Assembly: GCA_000828075.3 (NCBI GenBank)
Contig: JXCB02000027.1
Coordinates: 546,146 to 595,777, forward strand
From: Tolypothrix campylonemoides VB511288
GTDB taxonomy: Bacteria; Cyanobacteriota; Cyanobacteriia; Cyanobacteriales; Nostocaceae
DNA: 49,632 nt
Direction of reading: 5' to 3'
The notes beneath the pieces were generated by a model, which worked only from the letters and a program-made list of their open reading frames with translations, was not told where the DNA came from and ran no database searches. The number at the start of each line of letters is the position of its first letter. Within the stretch, counting starts at the first letter, position 1. The position numbers were made by a program, and so were the translations under genes. Below, piece by piece: positions 46,441 through 49,632 of this stretch.

Positions 46441-46475
46441 CCCCACTGGGATAATTTATTTTTTGGAAATCCCTA
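46441..46475. repeat. MITE-like family A end touching the agrE stop codon
   Basis: GGGATAATTTATTTTTTGG then AAATCCCTA matches the right end of the 46137-46220 copy almost base for base. Its outer end, read from agrE, is TAGGGATTTCC, and the first three bases are the agrE stop codon. Confidence 0.6.
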
Positions 46476-48584
46476 AACTAGTTTACCAATATAAGGACTC
46501 GTCAACTTCTGCAATTGCTGCATCAACAGACTCAAGAATAACCCCACATCTGTCACCACACCAACTGATTCTATTGAACCTCTGTCGCTTAACTTCGTCA
46601 CCACAGCTGGATTGATATCCACACAAACCATCTTCACTCCCGCCGGAGTCATATTGCCGACGCCAATCGAGTGCAACATACTAGACAACATCAAAATCAT
46701 GTCCGCGCCTTTGAGCAGTCTGGCGTATTCGCTTTGTGCTTTGATCAAATCCATCTCGGTATCGGGTAAAGGACCATCGTCCCGAATCGAACCGGCAAGA
46801 CAGAATGGGACTCCGTTGCTGACGCACTCATACATCACGCCACTTTTAATGATGCCAGCTTCAACAGCTTTGGCAATGCTACCATAACGACGCATAGTAT
46901 TAATCACTTTTAGGTGATGCCGGTGTCCACCGCGTACAGCTACGCCGCGCTTCATGTCCACACCGAGAGAAGTCCCCATCATTGCTTGCTCGATGTCATG
47001 GACGGCGATCGCATTTCCACCCAAAAGCGCTTGTACGTATCCTTCTCGAATCAGTTGTGCTAGATGTTCGCCGCCACCTGTGTGAATCACCACAGGTCCT
47101 GCTGTCACAGCAACTTTACCACCTGCGTCCCTAATTTTACGTAATTCCCATGCCACTTGTTCAACTACAAGTTCCACGCGTCGCTCACTGGAAACTCCCG
47201 CTGACATAAAGCTGAATTCTTGAGAATTCCGTTGTTCGCGTGATTCGGTTTTGCGGATGGTACGGATACCTTGCACATCCACAACAACAGACTCACCCAC
47301 TTCTAAATCACGTAAAATTTTACACCTTGCTAGGATACCTGTGGGCGTTTGAGTGACAGCAATAGCGCCATCCATCCGCTGATTTTGCACTTTCAACCAT
47401 GTACCATTAATCCTGATTTCAGTTGGATAAATCGTGCTAACGTAGAAATCATCCGGAGCTACGCCTGGTTGAGTCACAGGTTCTAGCTTGACATCGCGCT
47501 CATCTTGAGGTAAGTCCACCGCACCCAAATCGATGAGATGCGATATAATGCTTTCCATCACTTCATGCGAGGGAGCCGACACCTTGACATCTGCTTGTGA
47601 GGTACTTTGCCGCTGCTCTCCCAATTGAAAATCGAGGACTTGAAAGCTACCACCGTTGTCGGTAATCAAATCCAAAGCGCGGTTAATCAAGCCTGAGTCC
47701 AGCAAGTGTCCTTGTATACGTAATACCCGGCTCTCCACCGACACATTCGCATGCAATTCTTCCCGTACCGGTTCTGTTACCCGCAGCGTCAAGCATTTAG
47801 CTGCGCCACCAGCTTTGAGAAATTCAGTCAGCGGTGTTTCCAGCACTCGGAAACCAGCATCTGCAAGACGTGCTTTGAGTTCTTCACTCGCCTTATTCAT
47901 CACAACGATGTGATCGACATTCACCGCATTACAGGCGAAGTTCACCGCATCCGGTTCTGAGATTGCAATCCGCTTGTGTGGTGGTACCCGCATTTCAATA
48001 ACGCGGTTGGAGTAGGAATCAAAAGCAGGTGGATAGTACAGCAAATAGCCGTCCTTGAGGGGACAGAAGCAGGTATCTAGGTGGTAAAAGCGCTCATCTA
48101 TCAGGCGCAAAGACAACACTTCGATATCCAGCCATTTCGCTAGGTAGGGGTGAGAATCTAATTCTGTACGGAAACCGTATCCAGCCCAAAGCCAGCGTCC
48201 TTCCCGATCTAGTAGTGCGTCTCCTGCACCTTCAAACGGCAAATCTTTGGGTAGTTCGTGGACAGTGTAGCCATTGTCTTCAAACCACTTCTTGAAATAA
48301 GGCTCCTCTGCCTGACGCTCTTTGTGTAAAAAGCGACTGAGAACAACGGTTTTTCCCAGCAATAAGCCAGCGTTGGCAGTAAATACCATATCTGGTACAC
48401 CCTTGTGGGGTGAGACCAAATCAACAATTGCGTGTTTCTTGAGGATGTGATGCAGTTGTTCCCACTGTTCTACAGCGCGATCGCGCGATGACTTGTGAAT
48501 ATTTCCTTCCATCCAAGGATTAATCACATAGTCTACATCATAATGGTCAGGAGCACACATCAAAAAGCGAATTCGGGAATCCAT
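46473..48584 (-). CDS. agrE: Bifunctional arginine dihydrolase / ornithine cyclodeaminase AgrE
   Basis: AgrE of Anabaena turns arginine into ornithine, ammonia and CO2 (N-terminal domain) and ornithine into proline (C-terminal domain). From the ATG of MDSRIRFLMCAPDHY the protein has 703 residues, as in the family; a start nine codons earlier is less likely. The dihydrolase residues known from ArgZ/AgrE are present: N22, N71, R90, E118, H168 and C264 in GGAAKCLTLRV. The C-terminal half has the TIGR00300-type nucleotide-binding region with VIHTGGGEH and MLSSMLHSIGVGN. It should release nitrogen from arginine and cyanophycin. An NtcA-type promoter lies upstream; its stop codon falls at the edge of a MITE-like repeat. 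Confidence 0.95.
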   Translation of the reverse strand: MDSRIRFLMCAPDHYDVDYVINPWMEGNIHKSSRDRAVEQWEQLHHILKKHAIVDLVSPHKGVPDMVFTANAGLLLGKTVVLSRFLHKERQAEEPYFKKWFEDNGYTVHELPKDLPFEGAGDALLDREGRWLWAGYGFRTELDSHPYLAKWLDIEVLSLRLIDERFYHLDTCFCPLKDGYLLYYPPAFDSYSNRVIEMRVPPHKRIAISEPDAVNFACNAVNVDHIVVMNKASEELKARLADAGFRVLETPLTEFLKAGGAAKCLTLRVTEPVREELHANVSVESRVLRIQGHLLDSGLINRALDLITDNGGSFQVLDFQLGEQRQSTSQADVKVSAPSHEVMESIISHLIDLGAVDLPQDERDVKLEPVTQPGVAPDDFYVSTIYPTEIRINGTWLKVQNQRMDGAIAVTQTPTGILARCKILRDLEVGESVVVDVQGIRTIRKTESREQRNSQEFSFMSAGVSSERRVELVVEQVAWELRKIRDAGGKVAVTAGPVVIHTGGGEHLAQLIREGYVQALLGGNAIAVHDIEQAMMGTSLGVDMKRGVAVRGGHRHHLKVINTMRRYGSIAKAVEAGIIKSGVMYECVSNGVPFCLAGSIRDDGPLPDTEMDLIKAQSEYARLLKGADMILMLSSMLHSIGVGNMTPAGVKMVCVDINPAVVTKLSDRGSIESVGVVTDVGLFLSLLMQQLQKLTSPYIGKLV

Positions 48585-48647
48585 AAAAATCACACTTAAG
48601 GTTAGATGCAATCAGCCTTTACATTTAGACGCAATTTGCCTTTAGAA

Positions 48648-48688
48648 ATCATAGATTTTTGTTGAATCAATTCTGTAAAATCTGCTAC
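48648..48688 (-). promoter_or_regulatory. NtcA-activated promoter of agrE
   Basis: On the minus strand GTAGCAGATTTTAC at 48675-48688 fits the NtcA consensus GTA-N8-TAC exactly. It is followed after 21 bases by TATGAT (48648-48653), a -10 box of the TAN3T type; canonical NtcA-activated promoters have 22-23 bases. The box lies 64 bases before the agrE ATG. Confidence 0.75.
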
Positions 48689-48809
48689 TAAATTTCTGCC
48701 TGTTTGTAAAAGGCGGCACAAAGGCTATGCTCTATTCTATCCTGGAGAGGGAAGACAAAATCCCCGCGCATTTATTTATGAATTGCAGACTCATCTGAAG
48801 TGACATACT

Positions 48810-48842
48810 CCCACACTGAACGGAGTACCGTTACAGTGTGGG
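48810..48842 (-). ncRNA. Right-end hairpin, likely part of the TnpB guide (omega/re) RNA
   Basis: A near-perfect stem-loop four bases past the tnpB stop. In IS605-type elements the right-end RNA overlapping the tnpB 3' end acts as the guide scaffold, with the guide lying beyond the element edge. Only the hairpin is seen; the RNA itself is inferred. Confidence 0.45.
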
Positions 48843-48846
48843 CTTC

Positions 48847-49632
48847 TCAACCAATCCGGCTATTGCTTAGGAGGCGTTGAGCTTTAAGAACGGAATGCCC
48901 TACCGCTCTATTTTTTATATTTATAGCTGCATTGTGATCACGGTCTAGAGAACAACCACATTGGCAAAAATGCCAACGTTCATGCAGCTTTTTTGGAACT
49001 TTCAAACCACAATTAGAACAATCTTGTGATGTGCCGGAAGCATTCACCGCTATTACCAACAACCCAGCATTTTCGGCTTTGGTAGTTAGAATTGACAGGA
49101 AGCTTGACCATCCAGCATCATGAAGACCCACCGCTAGTCTGGATTTTGAAAGTCCTTTAACGTTGAGGTCTTCATGAACAACAACGTCATATTTTGACAA
49201 CAACTGTTTAGCTGTTTTGAAGTGAAAATCTTTGCGCTTGTCAGCAACTTTCTTGTGCTGCTTACCCAATTGGTTAACAGATTTGCGTCTACGATTACTG
49301 CCTTTTTTGCGTCGTGAAACACGTTTTTGAATGACACGTAACCGTTTTTGAGACTTGCGGTAGTGTTGAGGAATAGCTACTGGTTCACCATCAGAAGTTG
49401 TTAAAAACTCCTTTAAACCAAGGTCAATACCTGTTATTGAATCAGGAGCAATATCAAGTTTGACACTGGGAACTGTCCGGTCTTCAAGACTTAGGGTTAC
49501 ATAGTAACCGTCAGCTTTTTTGGTAACTGATACCGTCTTTACATTAAACCCATTAGGTATGGGACGATGCAAAATAACTTTAATATTTCCCAGTTTCGGA
49601 AGATTTATCAAACTGCCTTGAATGCAATCATC
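48847..49632 (-). CDS. RNA-guided nuclease TnpB (partial, 5' end outside window)
   Basis: The frame is open to the window edge with the codons before MINLPKL reading DDCIQGSL, so the N-terminal 120 or so residues of a roughly 400-residue protein are missing. RuvC-like catalytic residues are in place: GIDLGLKEF (Asp), [11 protein letters not shown] (Glu) and [12 protein letters not shown] (Asp). The zinc ribbon has CSNCG and CQCG. The basic helical stretch [12 protein letters not shown] precedes the second motif, as in other TnpB proteins. The protein is homologous to Cas12 ancestors and aids transposon persistence by cutting empty sites. No inactivating change is seen in the visible part. Confidence 0.9.
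   Translation of the reverse strand, partial: DDCIQGSLINLPKLGNIKVILHRPIPNGFNVKTVSVTKKADGYYVTLSLEDRTVPSVKLDIAPDSITGIDLGLKEFLTTSDGEPVAIPQHYRKSQKRLRVIQKRVSRRKKGSNRRRKSVNQLGKQHKKVADKRKDFHFKTAKQLLSKYDVVVHEDLNVKGLSKSRLAVGLHDAGWSSFLSILTTKAENAGLLVIAVNASGTSQDCSNCGLKVPKKLHERWHFCQCGCSLDRDHNAAINIKNRAVGHSVLKAQRLLSNSRIG

Larger units (their letters stand above)
48803..49632 (-). mobile_element. IS200/IS605-type insertion sequence, right end and tnpB, cut by window edge
   Basis: The tnpB gene runs off the window; its 3' side ends with a strong hairpin at 48810-48842, CCCACACTG-AACGG-AGTA-CCGTT-A-CAGTGTGGG, in the place where the right end of such elements lies. The outer boundary is set near 48803 by the hairpin and is uncertain to a few bases. 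No tnpA is in view. Confidence 0.7.

Overview
The window is a chromosomal stretch of a cyanobacterium, most likely a filamentous, heterocyst-forming member of the Nostocales. Evidence seen: more than 20 copies of the HIP1 octamer GCGATCGC; many heptanucleotide short tandem repeats (STRRs) and palindromic dispersed repeats between genes, typical of Nostocales; and a cyanobacterial gene set: PII (glnB) with the Ser49 T-loop, the NTRC thioredoxin reductase-thioredoxin fusion, the arginine-catabolic enzyme AgrE, and an FHA/zinc-ribbon kinase next to a PP2C phosphatase. Genus cannot be set from the sequence alone.

Layout. 0.2-5 kb: thioredoxin-like protein, small OB-fold-like protein, membrane-anchored subtilase, thiD and two membrane-anchored unknowns. 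5.4-9.1 kb: glnB, rdgB, a phosphohexomutase and proline iminopeptidase. 9.3-11.1 kb: two overlapping genes for GTPases resembling the chloroplast-import TOC/AIG1 (paraseptin) family. 11.4-14 kb: DedA, then a chromosomal ParM-like actin and a ParR-like partner. 14.2-20.8 kb: Gfo/Idh/MocA oxidoreductase, queC, CNNM/CBS protein, secreted unknowns, tRNA-Ile(CAU), pyrE. 21-23.8 kb: thiC behind a TPP riboswitch, and a pseudouridine synthase whose start codon lies in an STRR. 24.2-27.5 kb: the phosphatase-kinase pair. 28-30.4 kb: repeat-rich DNA around a pilin-like gene. 30.5-39.4 kb: NTRC, ABC permease, ROK kinase, restriction-like nuclease, a duplicated-domain unknown, pyrG and a cell-wall amidase. 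40.3-45 kb: two tandem paralogues combining a C-type-lectin-like domain with six beta-propeller-like repeats, each behind a similar leader. 45.5-48.7 kb: a DUF2085 membrane protein and agrE, which has a near-canonical NtcA promoter. The right edge cuts a TnpB gene of an IS200/IS605-type element.

How the genes fit together. Nitrogen control is represented by glnB and by NtcA-box-linked agrE (arginine to ornithine, ammonia and proline). Thiamine synthesis is split between thiC (riboswitch visible) and thiD (none visible). Pyrimidine synthesis has pyrE and pyrG. Otherwise genes are mostly solitary with frequent strand changes, as is usual in cyanobacteria. The least described parts are the TOC-like GTPase pair, the chromosomal ParM/ParR-like cassette, the lectin paralogues with a conserved leader, and a MITE-like family whose copies lie just past the 3' ends of genes, in one case supplying the agrE stop codon.
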